A DNA stretch of 60,231 nt. Origin: Nitriliruptoraceae bacterium. GTDB taxonomy: Bacteria > Actinomycetota > Nitriliruptoria > Nitriliruptorales > Nitriliruptoraceae. Below are positions 1-8,489 of this stretch, in pieces; position 1 is the first letter of the stretch; every line of letters begins with the position of its first letter. Made by a program: the position numbers and the translations under genes. The stretch lies in assembly GCA_007122985.1 (NCBI GenBank), contig SKSM01000025.1, positions 1 through 60,231 of the forward strand, given 5' to 3'. The notes beneath the pieces are model-generated. The model was given only the letters and a program-made list of their open reading frames with translations. It had not been told where the DNA came from and searched no databases.

Positions 1-567
1 GTTGGCGACGGCGACGCCCACTTCGGCGGTCTCGAGCAGTGACAGGTCGTTCTCCGCATCACCGACCGCCAGCGTGCTGTGGTGCGAGATCCGCAGCTCG
101 GCGAGCGCCTCCAGCAGCCCAGTCCCCTTGGTCACACCACTCGGCACGACCATCAGCGCCGCGCGGTTGCGGACTAGCTGCCCGTCGATCCCGAGCCGGT
201 CGAGCTCGTCGAGGACCGCAGGCGCGTACGCGTGGTCACAAGCGAGCACAACGCGTCCGATCCGGCAGGGGATGTCCCGGTGTGCGAGCGCCTGGGCCAG
301 GTGCGGCTCGAGCGGCGGCGCGAGGTCGCGCACTCCGTCGGCGTCGGAGAGCACCGCACCGTTCTCGGCCACGATGGCGTCGAACTCGGTGTCGACCTCG
401 GGGAACACCTCGCGGAGCTCCACGAGGATCCGGCCGGTGACCAGCACGAGCCGCCGTCCACTGCGACGGACTCGACGCAGCGCGGCGAGCATCTCCGGCG
501 AGGGACGGTCCTGCTCGGTCAGCGTGCCGTCGTAGTCAAAAGCAAACGCCAAGAAACGCGACGGCAT
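1..567 (-). CDS. HAD-superfamily (Cof/IIB-like) sugar phosphatase, 3' end outside window
   Basis: Only the first 189 residues are present; the reading frame runs off the left edge. Motif I is DYDGTLT with nucleophile D11 and acid/base D13. Motif II is the Thr of VTGR (T44). A motif III lysine lies in VTKGTG and motif IV is GDAEND near residues 170-175, so all four HAD signatures are visible. The large segment between motifs II and III fits the type IIB cap of Cof, sucrose-phosphate and mannosyl-phosphoglycerate phosphatases, so a soluble phospho-sugar phosphatase is expected. Substrate cannot be told from sequence. The ATG at 567 follows a good GGAGGAC ribosome site. It lies downstream of the YbaK gene on the same strand, 173 bp away. 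Confidence 0.85.
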   Translation of the reverse strand, partial: MPSRFLAFAFDYDGTLTEQDRPSPEMLAALRRVRRSGRRLVLVTGRILVELREVFPEVDTEFDAIVAENGAVLSDADGVRDLAPPLEPHLAQALAHRDIPCRIGRVVLACDHAYAPAVLDELDRLGIDGQLVRNRAALMVVPSGVTKGTGLLEALAELRISHHSTLAVGDAENDLSLLETAEVGVAVAN

Positions 568-740
568 GGTGTCCTCCCGGGTCGACCACGCTCGACGCGT
601 GCTGTTGCGGGCAGTATGCCGCGCCCCACGTGTCCTGTCGGGAGGCGAACGCCCCTACTTCGACCGTCCCCGGCGACGTCACGCCGTGATGGCCACGGCC
701 GGCCACGGCCCGAGCGACGCCGCCTGCTGCGAGGCCCCGG

Positions 741-1217
741 CTAGCTGTCCGGTGTGTCGGCGGCCAGGTCGGCGATCTCCGGCTTGACGACCCGGACGTA
801 GTCAGCCACGGCCAGGGTGATCGACTCGGTGTGCGAGCCGTCACGACACACCAACTGCGAGCGGGCACGCAGCCGTTCGTCGAGGAAGACCGGGACCCCG
901 TAGAGGTTGCCGAACGGGGGCTCCGCACCAAGCTCACAGTCGGGGAAGGCGTCGGCAAACTCGTCTTCACGGGCCATGCGGACCTCGTTGCCCCCGAAGA
1001 CCCGGCTGACCTTCTCCAGGTCGACGGGCACCGCGGCCGGCACGACCACCATGGCGAGCTGGTTGCCGACCGCGAGCAGGACCGGCTTCGCCACCTCCCA
1101 GCCGGAGACGTCCTCGGCGGCGGCGAGCCGTTGTGCGCTGATCACGCGCGGATGCTCGTGCGCCTCGTAGCTGACACCGTGATCGTCGAGCAGCGCGTGC
1201 ACCTTGCTGGCTGGCAT
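741..1217 (-). CDS. YbaK/EbsC-type aminoacyl-tRNA deacylase
   Basis: This 158-residue protein has the YbaK/prolyl-tRNA-synthetase-associated fold: an N-terminal helix, then AKPVLL carrying the conserved Lys, and a PPFGN segment late in the protein. Family members trans-edit mischarged tRNAs (Cys-tRNAPro, Ala-tRNAPro and similar) in the cytoplasm. The ATG at 1217 is chosen because GGAGG lies 6 nt upstream and because the longer frame adds only low-complexity sequence overlapping the neighbour. It starts 28 bp after the xanthine-dehydrogenase-like gene and is probably cotranscribed with it; no functional link is evident. The exact tRNA substrate is not inferable. Confidence 0.85.
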   Translation of the reverse strand: MPASKVHALLDDHGVSYEAHEHPRVISAQRLAAAEDVSGWEVAKPVLLAVGNQLAMVVVPAAVPVDLEKVSRVFGGNEVRMAREDEFADAFPDCELGAEPPFGNLYGVPVFLDERLRARSQLVCRDGSHTESITLAVADYVRVVKPEIADLAADTPDS

Positions 1218-1245
1218 GGCCGACCTCCTCACAGACGGTGGCTGG

Positions 1246-3819
1246 TCAGGGCACTTCCGACCGCTTGCGCTGCAGCCCCTTCTTCGGCCGCATCGGCAGG
1301 CGCCGGCGCCAGCTCCCGTCATGCGCGTGGAGGGCGGCGGCGACGGCCGGCGCGGTCGGGATCGATCCGATCTCACCGATCCCCTTTATCCCGTACGGCG
1401 AGTCGGGCTGGGGGCACTCGATCAGGAGGGTCTCGACCGGCGGCATGTCCTTGGCGCGCAGGATCCCGAGCGACGACAGCGTCAGGTTCATCGGACGGGC
1501 CTGCTCGTCGGTCGGGAAGTCCTCGGTGAGCGCGTAGCCGAGGCCCATGTGCACCGAGCCCTCGATCTGCCCCCGGCACAGCTGCGGATTGACCGCACGC
1601 CCCACGTCGTGTGCGGCGACGACCTGCTCGACCCCGCCGTCGTCGTCGAGCACGACGAGGTGACAGGCGTAGCCGAAGGTGGAGTGGATCACCGGGTGGT
1701 CGACTCCCTCGTCGAGCGAGTTGGTCCAGTCGACCAGGTAGCTGCCCGCGTACTCCACCCCGGGCTCGAGGCCTGCCTCTCGGGCGGTCCGACAGGCGTC
1801 TCGGATGGCTCCGGCCCCGAGCAGGGTCCCCCGTGAGCCGGTCGTCTGCCCGGCACCGAGCTCGCGGGTGGTATCGACCGTGACCCGCACACGATCACCG
1901 GGGACACCGAGCTCCTCGGTCACCACCGCGACGGCCACCGAGTGCACCCCCTGGCCCATCTCCGTCCAGCCGTGGCGAACCTCGACACAACCGTCGTCGT
2001 CGAGCCGGACCGTCGCGCGCGACAGCTCGCGAGCGCCGTTGCCGAGCCCGGAGTTCTTCAGCGCGAGGCCGAGGCCACAGGCCCGACCGGCGTCTCGGGC
2101 GCGCTGGTAATGAGGCTTGACGGCCTCGAGCACCTCCAGTGCCCCCCGGGCGCCGTCGTCCATGATCTGGCCCGGGCCCCACTCCCCGCCAGAGGTGATC
2201 ACGTTGCGACGGCGCATCTCCCAGGGGTCGATCCCCGCCTGCTCGGCGAGGCGGTCGAGCACGCCGTCCATCGCGAACTGCGCCTGGTTGGCGCCGAATC
2301 CACGGAACGCACCACAGACAGGATTGTTGGTCCGCACCGCCACCGCCTCGACGTCCACGCTCGGCAGGGCGTACGGCCCCGACGCGTGCCCAGCGGCGCG
2401 CTCGAGTACCTTGGCCCCGACCGAGGCGTAGGCACCGGTGTCACCGACGAGCCGGGCCCGCAAGCCGGTCAACCGGCCGTCCGCGTCGCAACCCGCCCAG
2501 TACTCCAGGCGGATCGGGTGGCGCTTGGGGTGGAGCAGCAGGCTCTGCTCGCGGGTCAGCGCACACGCCACCGGCTGGCCGAGCAGCCAGGCGGCCAGTG
2601 CGGTCTGGGCCTGGTTGCTCAGATCCTCCTTGCCCCCGAAGGCCCCGCCGTTGCTGACCAGCTCCACGGTGACCCGGTCGGAGTCGACACCGAGCACGCC
2701 TGCGATCTGATCGCGGTCGTCCCAGACGCCCTGCCCGCCGGAGTAGACGTGCAGGTGCCCGTCCTCGCGCGGCACCGCCAGGGTGGCTTCGGGCTCGAGG
2801 TAGGCCTGCTCGACCCGCTGGGTCTCGAAGACCTCGTGCACCACGTGCGCCGAGTCCTGCAGCGCCGACTCCACGTCACCTCGACGGTAGGACGAGCGTG
2901 ACAGCAGGTTGCCGTCGGTGCCCCACACCGCCGGCTCGGGGTCCTCGAGCGCGCTCATGGCGTCGGACACCACCGGCAGCGGTGCTGCGACCACCTCGAC
3001 GGCTTCGGCCCCCGCCTGGGCCAGGGCACGCGTGTCGGCGACCACCATGGCCACCACGTCACCGAGGTAGGAGGTCCGTCCCCCCTCGGGGACGAACACC
3101 GGCCAGTCCTGCTCGATGAGCCCGACCCGCAGTTCGCCGGGCACGTCCGCGGCGGTCAGCACCCGCACGACCCCCGGCATCGACTCGGCGGCGCTCACGT
3201 CGATCGAGCGGATCTCGCACCGTGCATGGTCGGCGAGCCTCAGCGCTGCGTGCAGCAGGCCCTCCACGCGCAGATCCGCGACGAAGGCCCGGTCGCCGAG
3301 CGCCAGATCAGTCGCCTGGTAGCGCGACCCGTTCGAACCGAGTCCGTCGATCGGTGCGATCTCCGGCGTCGCGCCGGCGGCCAGCAGCTCGATCGCGTCG
3401 AGGATCGAGGTGTAACCGGTGCAGCGGCACAGGTGCGCCCCGAGCCGGTTGGCAGCTTGCTGGCGCGTGAGGTCGCGGCCGTGCCGGTCCAGCAGCTCCT
3501 TGGTCCGTACGACGATCCCAGGTGTGCAGAAGCCGCACTGCAGCGCACCCGTGCTGGCGAACGCCGCGGCGAGCCGCTGTCGCTCCTCCTCCGCCACTCC
3601 CTCGAGGGTGACCACACTGGCGCCTGCGACCTTCTCGAGCGACGTGCGGCACGAGAGCACCGCGCGACCGTCGACCAGCACGGCGCAGCAGCCGCACTGC
3701 CCCGACGGTGCGCAGCCGTCCTTCGGAGAGGTGACGTCGAGCTCGTCACGCAACGCCGCCAGCAGGTGGGGGTGATCGCCCACCTCCACCGGGTTGCCGT
3801 TGAGCTGGAAGTGCGTCAT
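1246..3819 (-). CDS. Fused molybdenum hydroxylase, XdhD / 'selenium-dependent xanthine dehydrogenase' type
   Basis: The 857-residue protein joins an N-terminal ferredoxin domain to a molybdopterin domain with no FAD domain between. First [2Fe-2S] ligands are in CAPSGQCGCC (C36, C42, C44/C45) and C57. The second cluster uses C95, C98, C131 and C133 (CGFC and CRC). The molybdopterin part starts near residue 165, with GGAFGG at 391-396, GAFRGFG near 503-509 and catalytic Glu816 in GIGEIGS. The CxxxGQCGCC spacing and the missing FAD domain match the XdhD-type family, known for purine or heterocycle hydroxylation; substrate is unproven. The upstream purine permease suggests purine catabolism. ATG 3819 is preferred because residues before it are not ferredoxin-like. 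Confidence 0.85.
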   Translation of the reverse strand: MTHFQLNGNPVEVGDHPHLLAALRDELDVTSPKDGCAPSGQCGCCAVLVDGRAVLSCRTSLEKVAGASVVTLEGVAEEERQRLAAAFASTGALQCGFCTPGIVVRTKELLDRHGRDLTRQQAANRLGAHLCRCTGYTSILDAIELLAAGATPEIAPIDGLGSNGSRYQATDLALGDRAFVADLRVEGLLHAALRLADHARCEIRSIDVSAAESMPGVVRVLTAADVPGELRVGLIEQDWPVFVPEGGRTSYLGDVVAMVVADTRALAQAGAEAVEVVAAPLPVVSDAMSALEDPEPAVWGTDGNLLSRSSYRRGDVESALQDSAHVVHEVFETQRVEQAYLEPEATLAVPREDGHLHVYSGGQGVWDDRDQIAGVLGVDSDRVTVELVSNGGAFGGKEDLSNQAQTALAAWLLGQPVACALTREQSLLLHPKRHPIRLEYWAGCDADGRLTGLRARLVGDTGAYASVGAKVLERAAGHASGPYALPSVDVEAVAVRTNNPVCGAFRGFGANQAQFAMDGVLDRLAEQAGIDPWEMRRRNVITSGGEWGPGQIMDDGARGALEVLEAVKPHYQRARDAGRACGLGLALKNSGLGNGARELSRATVRLDDDGCVEVRHGWTEMGQGVHSVAVAVVTEELGVPGDRVRVTVDTTRELGAGQTTGSRGTLLGAGAIRDACRTAREAGLEPGVEYAGSYLVDWTNSLDEGVDHPVIHSTFGYACHLVVLDDDGGVEQVVAAHDVGRAVNPQLCRGQIEGSVHMGLGYALTEDFPTDEQARPMNLTLSSLGILRAKDMPPVETLLIECPQPDSPYGIKGIGEIGSIPTAPAVAAALHAHDGSWRRRLPMRPKKGLQRKRSEVP

Positions 3820-3902
3820 GGCATCCGCCGCCCTCGTCTGGGACCGGTCTCCCGGTGCGATGCTCGACTGTCGACGCAGCCGCGTCAATGCCGAACGGTC
3901 GA

Positions 3903-3945
3903 CGGGGCCACCGTCCCGGCCCGCATCGGGCGGGCGGTGGCCCCG
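3903..3945 (-). terminator. Hairpin after the NCS2 permease gene
   Basis: An 11-bp perfect stem (3903-3913 with 3935-3945) encloses a second small GC stem. It sits 9 bp past the permease stop on the minus strand and before the molybdenum hydroxylase start. No U-tract follows, as is common in high-GC actinobacteria. It may end or attenuate transcription between the two genes. Confidence 0.6.
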
Positions 3946-3953
3946 CTGAGGGC

Positions 3954-5486
3954 TCAGGCGTCAACGCGCGTGGGCATGCCGCGTTCGGCCAGCTCCTCCT
4001 CGGTCAGCGGCTTGGTGGTGTACTGCATGACCACCATCATCACCGCGAGGATCAGGTAGCCCCACACGAACTCGGACGCAGCCTCCTGCATGAACCCGAG
4101 CTCCGGAGCGTGGATGACGCCGGCCGCCGCGAACACCGCCAGGACGGCGGCCGCGATCGCTCCCCGGAACCACTGCCGGTCGATCATGAACACAGCCAAC
4201 GCACCCCAGAGCATGGCGGTCATCAGCGCGCCCTGGGCGATCGGGACGACGGCCGGCGACAGTGCCTCGGCCGCGTCGTCGAACCGCGTGTTCACGAAGT
4301 TGGCCAGATAGGGGATCATCGCCAACGCCACCGCGGGAGCGTGCCTCACGGGAACGGTGGTGAAGGCGTTGCCGACCATCACGATGCCGACGAACACCAG
4401 GATGGGGGCGATCACTGCCAAGGGGATCACCTCGGCGATCACGCCGATCACCCCGAACGTGGCCGCGAGCAGGTAGACGACACCGTTGGCGACCGAGTAG
4501 CCGCGGCCCGCGCCCATCTCCTTGGTGCCCACCGAGGCGATGTAGACGGTGGTCGGCAGCACGCCGCCGAACAGGCCGCCGATGCAGGTGCCGACGCCGT
4601 CGGTGATCTGTGCGTATCGCACGTTGTAGTTGTCACCGCGGGCAGCGACTGCCTCGACGTTGTTCATCGTCTCGAAGAAGTTGTAGATCGCGATGGGGAT
4701 GATCACCGCGAGCAGCGCGTTGTGCGGCCCGAACAGCTCACCCAGGCCCTCGAATCCCGCGATCGTCGGCAGCGGCGGGTACCACCCGGCGGTGTCAGCC
4801 GCACCCGTGATCGCAGCGGTGTCGGCGCGGCCAAAGGCGTAGGCGAGTCCCGTGCCAATCACGATCGCGATCAGGGTCGCCGGGACCTTGCCCGGGAAGG
4901 TGACCTTGGCCACCAGCCCGATCAGCACGATGCCGAGCGCGATGCTGCCAACGATCGGCATGCCGTAGGTCTCGAAGAACAGCTCACCGGCGATGAACGT
5001 CAGCGCGACGCCGGCGAGGGCACCGAGCATCGCGGCGCGTGGCAGGTTCCGGCGGACCCATGGGCCGATCAGGCCACCGAGGATCTCGAGCACGCCGCCG
5101 ACGAACACCGCGGCAACCCCGATCTTCCAGGCGAGCTCAGGGTCGCCGGTGATCGACAGCGCAGGTGCGAGGATCGCGAAGGTGTAGACGAACTGGATGG
5201 GGGTCGAGATGCCGTACGCGAGTGCGGTGACGTCGCTGCGGCCCTCGGCCTCGGCCATGCGACGGGCCATGTGGGCATACCACAGGTTGCCGGCGAGCAC
5301 CGCGATGGCGGCGCCGGGAATCATGCGGGTGAAGATGATGTTGGCCGGAAAGCCGATCCCCGCCATGAGGATCGCAATGAGCGCGAAGTTCGCGAGGTTG
5401 TTCTGGAACAGCGCGAAGAAGCCGTCGACGTCCTCGCGCTTGAACCAGGGGTAGTGGACCGTGGACCCTTCCTTCGTCTTGGGCAT
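3954..5486 (-). CDS. NCS2 (AzgA-like) xanthine/uracil permease family protein
   Basis: This 510-residue integral membrane protein has about 12-14 hydrophobic segments and the AGZA/NCS2 layout, with an amphipathic start (YPWFKREDVDGF) then FALFQNNLANF. NCS2 proteins import nucleobases by proton or sodium symport. The ATG at 5486 has GGAAGGA 8 nt upstream; a longer 522-residue reading has a poorer start. It is the first gene of the minus-strand group permease, molybdenum hydroxylase, YbaK, and diverges from a second NCS2 permease. That context fits uptake of a purine-like substrate for the hydroxylase. The exact substrate is unknown, and some proteins of this shape transport other small anions. 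Confidence 0.8.
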   Translation of the reverse strand: MPKTKEGSTVHYPWFKREDVDGFFALFQNNLANFALIAILMAGIGFPANIIFTRMIPGAAIAVLAGNLWYAHMARRMAEAEGRSDVTALAYGISTPIQFVYTFAILAPALSITGDPELAWKIGVAAVFVGGVLEILGGLIGPWVRRNLPRAAMLGALAGVALTFIAGELFFETYGMPIVGSIALGIVLIGLVAKVTFPGKVPATLIAIVIGTGLAYAFGRADTAAITGAADTAGWYPPLPTIAGFEGLGELFGPHNALLAVIIPIAIYNFFETMNNVEAVAARGDNYNVRYAQITDGVGTCIGGLFGGVLPTTVYIASVGTKEMGAGRGYSVANGVVYLLAATFGVIGVIAEVIPLAVIAPILVFVGIVMVGNAFTTVPVRHAPAVALAMIPYLANFVNTRFDDAAEALSPAVVPIAQGALMTAMLWGALAVFMIDRQWFRGAIAAAVLAVFAAAGVIHAPELGFMQEAASEFVWGYLILAVMMVVMQYTTKPLTEEELAERGMPTRVDA

Positions 5487-5893
5487 CACGTCGTCCTTCC
5501 GACGTTGATGGGCAGCCGTCACCTACACGGTTGTCGAGGCACCCTTTCTGTCCAACGTCGCGGCGTCACACAAGCCAGCGCGGCCGCCCGCACGCCAGAT
5601 CACCCGCAGCGTTGGGGACAGTGGCCATCCTGCCACGGGCCCGTGTGTCCCCCCAGAGCACTTCGACCGTTTCCCCGGACACACCGACCCTGATCGGCGC
5701 GGGCAGCCCGCCACTCGCGACCGGGCAGAGACGTGTGCACCGAACGCAATGCAAATGCACAGATAGAAATGAAAATCACTGCGAGCCTCGTCGGCAACGC
5801 TTGGCACCCATACCGGACGAGCCATCATGCGGTGAAGCGGGGAGCCTGCGCATGGCCGGGCGCACAGGCCGGCATCCTGAGGGGAGGATGGGC
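5487..5893 (+). promoter_or_regulatory. Divergent promoter region between two NCS2 permeases
   Basis: About 400 bp without a credible gene. The only clearly AT-richer patch in this neighbourhood is about 5749-5781, where a promoter for one or both genes would be expected. No purine riboswitch or clean operator palindrome was seen by eye. A good ribosome site (GGAGG at 5883-5887) precedes the ATG at 5894 by 6 nt. Confidence 0.4.
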
Positions 5894-7466
5894 ATGGCCC
5901 AGGCGACGAACGAACGCACCGGCGTGGTCTACGACGTCAACGAGCTGCCGCCGCTGAAGCAGACCATACCCCCTGGGCATCCAGCACGTGCTGGCGATGT
6001 TCGTCGGCAACATCGCCCCGCCGCTGATCATCGCCGGGGTCATCGGCGCCGCGACCGGCGAGACGGCCTTCCTCGTCCAGGTCGCGCTGCTGATGGCCGG
6101 GGTGTCCACGCTCATCCAGGCGCTCGGCATCGGCCCCGTCGGTGCCCGCCTCCCGGTGCTCCAGGGAACCAGCTTCGCGTTCGTCGCGGTGGCGATCCCC
6201 CTGGCGCAGTCCCACGGGCTGTCGGCCGTGTTCGGCGGCGCGCTCGTGGCCGGATTCGTGCAGATCCTGATCGGAATCTCGCTGCGGTGGTTGCGCGGGC
6301 TGTTCCCGCCCCTGGTCAGCGGCATCGTCGTCCTCGCCATCGGGATCGGGCTGATCCCCGTCGGCATCAACTACGCCGCCGGTGGGGTCGGAGCCGAGGA
6401 CTTCGGAGCGCCGATTCACATCGGCGTCGCCGGCTTCGTGATGGTGGTCACCATCATCGTCAACCAGTACACGCGCGGCTTCCTGAGCGCCGCGGCCGTG
6501 CTGATCGGTGTGATCCTCGGGTATCTGGTCGCCATGCCCCTGGGGAGCGTCGACTTCCAGCCCGTCGCCGACGCGTCCTGGGCGTCGGTGCCGATGCCGT
6601 TCGAGCTCGGCATGACCTTCCCGGGGGCGGCCGTCGTCGGCATGTCGATCGTGGCGATCGCAAGCTCCGTGGAGACGATCGGGGACCTGTCGGCCATCAC
6701 CCGGGGCGGGGCGAACCGCGAGATCACCCACCGCGAGCTGTCCGGCGGCGTGCTCGGCGACGGTGTGGGCACGTCGCTCGCGTCCATCTTCGGGGCGATG
6801 CCCAACACCTCGTTCAGCCAGAACGTCGGCCTGGTCGCCTTGACCGGTGTGATCAACCGCTACGTGGTCGCCATCGGCGCGGTTTTCCTGGTCATCGCGG
6901 GCCTCGCGCCAAAGATCGGAGCAGCGGTCGCCACGATGCCGAACGCGGTGCTCGGCGGCTCTGCGATCATCATGTTCGCCATGGTCGCCTCGGCGGGCAT
7001 CAACATCCTCAAGCAGGTGGCGATGACCCGCCGCAACCAGCTGATCATCGCCCTGTCGGTCGGGCTGGGTCTCGGCCTGCAGCTGGTCCCCGAGGCGCTG
7101 GTGAGCTTCCACGAGCAGCTCCGCCTCCTGCTCGAGTCCGGCGTCGTACCGGCGGCCCTGGTCGCGATCCTGCTCAACCTGGTCTTCCCGACGTCCGACC
7201 CGGCAGAAGCCGGCCGCGTCCCGGACCCGGACCAGGGCGAGTCGGCAGCTACCTCGCCCGAGCGAACATGGGCCTCTCCGGTCGTTCCCGTCGGCCGTGA
7301 TCGGCAGCGGCGCTGCGCCCACGCACATCGACGGTCGATCACGTGTCGACGCCCCTTCGCGCTCCCGGCCTCGCGCGACGAGCTCGTGGCGGTCTTTGAC
7401 GAGCTGTTCCTGCCAGAGGTCATCCGTGAGGGGTGGCGGCAGCTGATCGCCGAGCGTGTCGCCTAG
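5894..7466 (+). pseudogene. Uracil/xanthine permease (NCS2, UraA/UapA branch) with +1 frameshift and foreign-looking tail
   Basis: The N-terminus from ATG 5894 reads AQATNERTGVVYDVNELPPL and then KQTIP in one frame. At the five-C run 5969-5973 the family sequence LGIQHVLAMFVGNIAPPL continues in the next frame. One C fewer would join them exactly. The rest is a normal NCS2 core (QGTSFAFV, MPNTSFSQN) ending near NLVFPTSD around 7200. The last ~85 residues (basic RDRQRRC, then RDELVAVFDELFLPEVIREG) do not look like permease and run to a TAG 3 bp before the next ATG. A shorter start at GTG 5988 would give 492 residues lacking the conserved N-terminus. True mutation, assembly error or recoding cannot be told apart here. 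Confidence 0.75.
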
Positions 7467-7469
7467 CGG

Positions 7470-7928
7470 ATGCTCACACCGATGCAACGTCGCCTCGCGC
7501 AGCTGCTCACATCGTTGCCTGAGGCTCGCGACTTCGCGCTGGCGGGCGGAGCGGCACTCATCGCTCGCGGCATCATCGACCGAGGCACGCAAGACCTCGA
7601 CTTCTTCGCAACCTCGGCAGCGGCAGTCGGTGGACTCCTGCCGGTTCTCGAGGCACGACTCGAGGGTGAGGGTCTGAGCGTCACGAGGATCCGTGACCTC
7701 CCCGGGTTCGCGCGCCTGCAGGTCGCCGAGTTCGGCGGCGAGACCGTGCAGCTCGAGCTCCCCGGCGCCAAGGATCTCGGCTTTTCGCAAGAGCGCTTCA
7801 GCGAGTCGCTGGCCGCACTACATCGCCTCCGCGAGGAGGACTTTCTCGTCACCGGGAGGACGTACGAAGACCTCACATCCCAGTTCGACGCCTGGCGCGA
7901 GCAGCTGGATCAGTCACGAGGCAGTTGA
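7470..7928 (+). CDS. Small AbiEii/AbiGii-like nucleotidyltransferase
   Basis: The 152-residue protein has a compact nucleotidyltransferase core: FALAGGAALI, then TQDLDFF with the D-x-D metal ligands, followed by a predicted alpha/beta half ending in YEDLTSQFDAWREQL. The fold resembles the toxin of type IV AbiE systems and related uncharacterised nucleotidyltransferases, but is about half the length of classical AbiEii. No AbiEi-like antitoxin is adjacent. The ATG lies 3 bp after the preceding stop, so translation is probably coupled to the preceding frame. Toxin activity is inference; many short members have no known role. Confidence 0.65.
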   Translation: MLTPMQRRLAQLLTSLPEARDFALAGGAALIARGIIDRGTQDLDFFATSAAAVGGLLPVLEARLEGEGLSVTRIRDLPGFARLQVAEFGGETVQLELPGAKDLGFSQERFSESLAALHRLREEDFLVTGRTYEDLTSQFDAWREQLDQSRGS

Positions 7929-8320
7929 CCTACCACCCAAGTCGGCCCCGAGCCCCCGTGGCACCCGGGAGCAAGCTGAAGCCCCGCCGAGTATCGGGCG
8001 CTCTGTCACCTGCCACCAGTGATCCACTTTGCTGACGCCCTGCCACGGTCGTCATCTCACCTAGGAGCCCGCGTCGGTACCAGCGAGCCGGCCGGGTAGC
8101 CCGGCTGCTGGCCCAGTGGCGGCTCGCATATGGGCCCTGGGTCGGTCAGGCGGTGGTGGTGGGGGCGGGCTGGCTGCTGCGGTCTACGGATCGTGAGAAC
8201 CTGAGCGCGACGGTTCGGGTCCACGGCGGGTCCACAGCCGCCGGAATCGGCCTCCGAACAGCGGTAGGCGGACAAGCGAATTCGGGCGAATCTTGCCGAT
8301 TTGAGGCCATTCGAATGAAG
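7929..8320. other. Intergenic stretch between nucleotidyltransferase and tRNA-Leu(GAG)
   Basis: No reading frame here has a ribosome site or family-like sequence. A short stem (gccggg/cccggc at 8091-8105, 3-nt loop) could terminate either neighbour. The stretch lies at the 3' side of a tRNA gene, a common integration point, but no duplicated tRNA end or integrase was found. Confidence 0.4.
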
Positions 8321-8404
8321 TGCGCGAGGAGGGACTTGAACCCTCATGACCATAAGGTCACACGGCCCTCAACCGTGCGCGTCTGCCATTTCCGCCACTC
8401 GCGC
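8321..8404 (-). tRNA. tRNA-Leu (anticodon GAG)
   Basis: The minus strand folds into an 84-nt cloverleaf. The acceptor GCGCGAG (8404-8398) pairs with CTCGCGC (8328-8322) and the discriminator A is at 8321. The anticodon arm is CACGG-TTGAGGG-CCGTG with anticodon GAG. A long variable arm, ending in the T-arm GAGGG-TTCAAGT-CCCTC, marks a class II tRNA. CCA is not encoded. It reads CUC/CUU leucine codons. Confidence 0.95.
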
Positions 8405-8489
8405 GTGACTTCGCGGGACACTGCCGCGGAGGGCCGGGAGCCTATCCGGGCCCCGGGGGGCTCGCCAACGTGACCACGGCCTCGCGCGC

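Noticed and set aside
1246-3819. Selenocysteine insertion in the XdhD-like protein
   Set aside because: There is no in-frame TGA before the natural stop. The family name refers to a labile selenium cofactor, not selenocysteine.
3855-5693. Long plus-strand frame opposite the NCS2 permease
   Set aside because: Its product is rich in Arg, Asp, His and Gly with no family pattern. It is the complement of a clear membrane-protein gene.
5487-5893. Purine riboswitch upstream of the permeases
   Set aside because: No conserved three-way-junction core was found by eye on either strand.
8057-8353. Minus-strand 98-codon frame overlapping tRNA-Leu(GAG)
   Set aside because: It reads through the tRNA and the GC-rich spacer, with no ribosome site.
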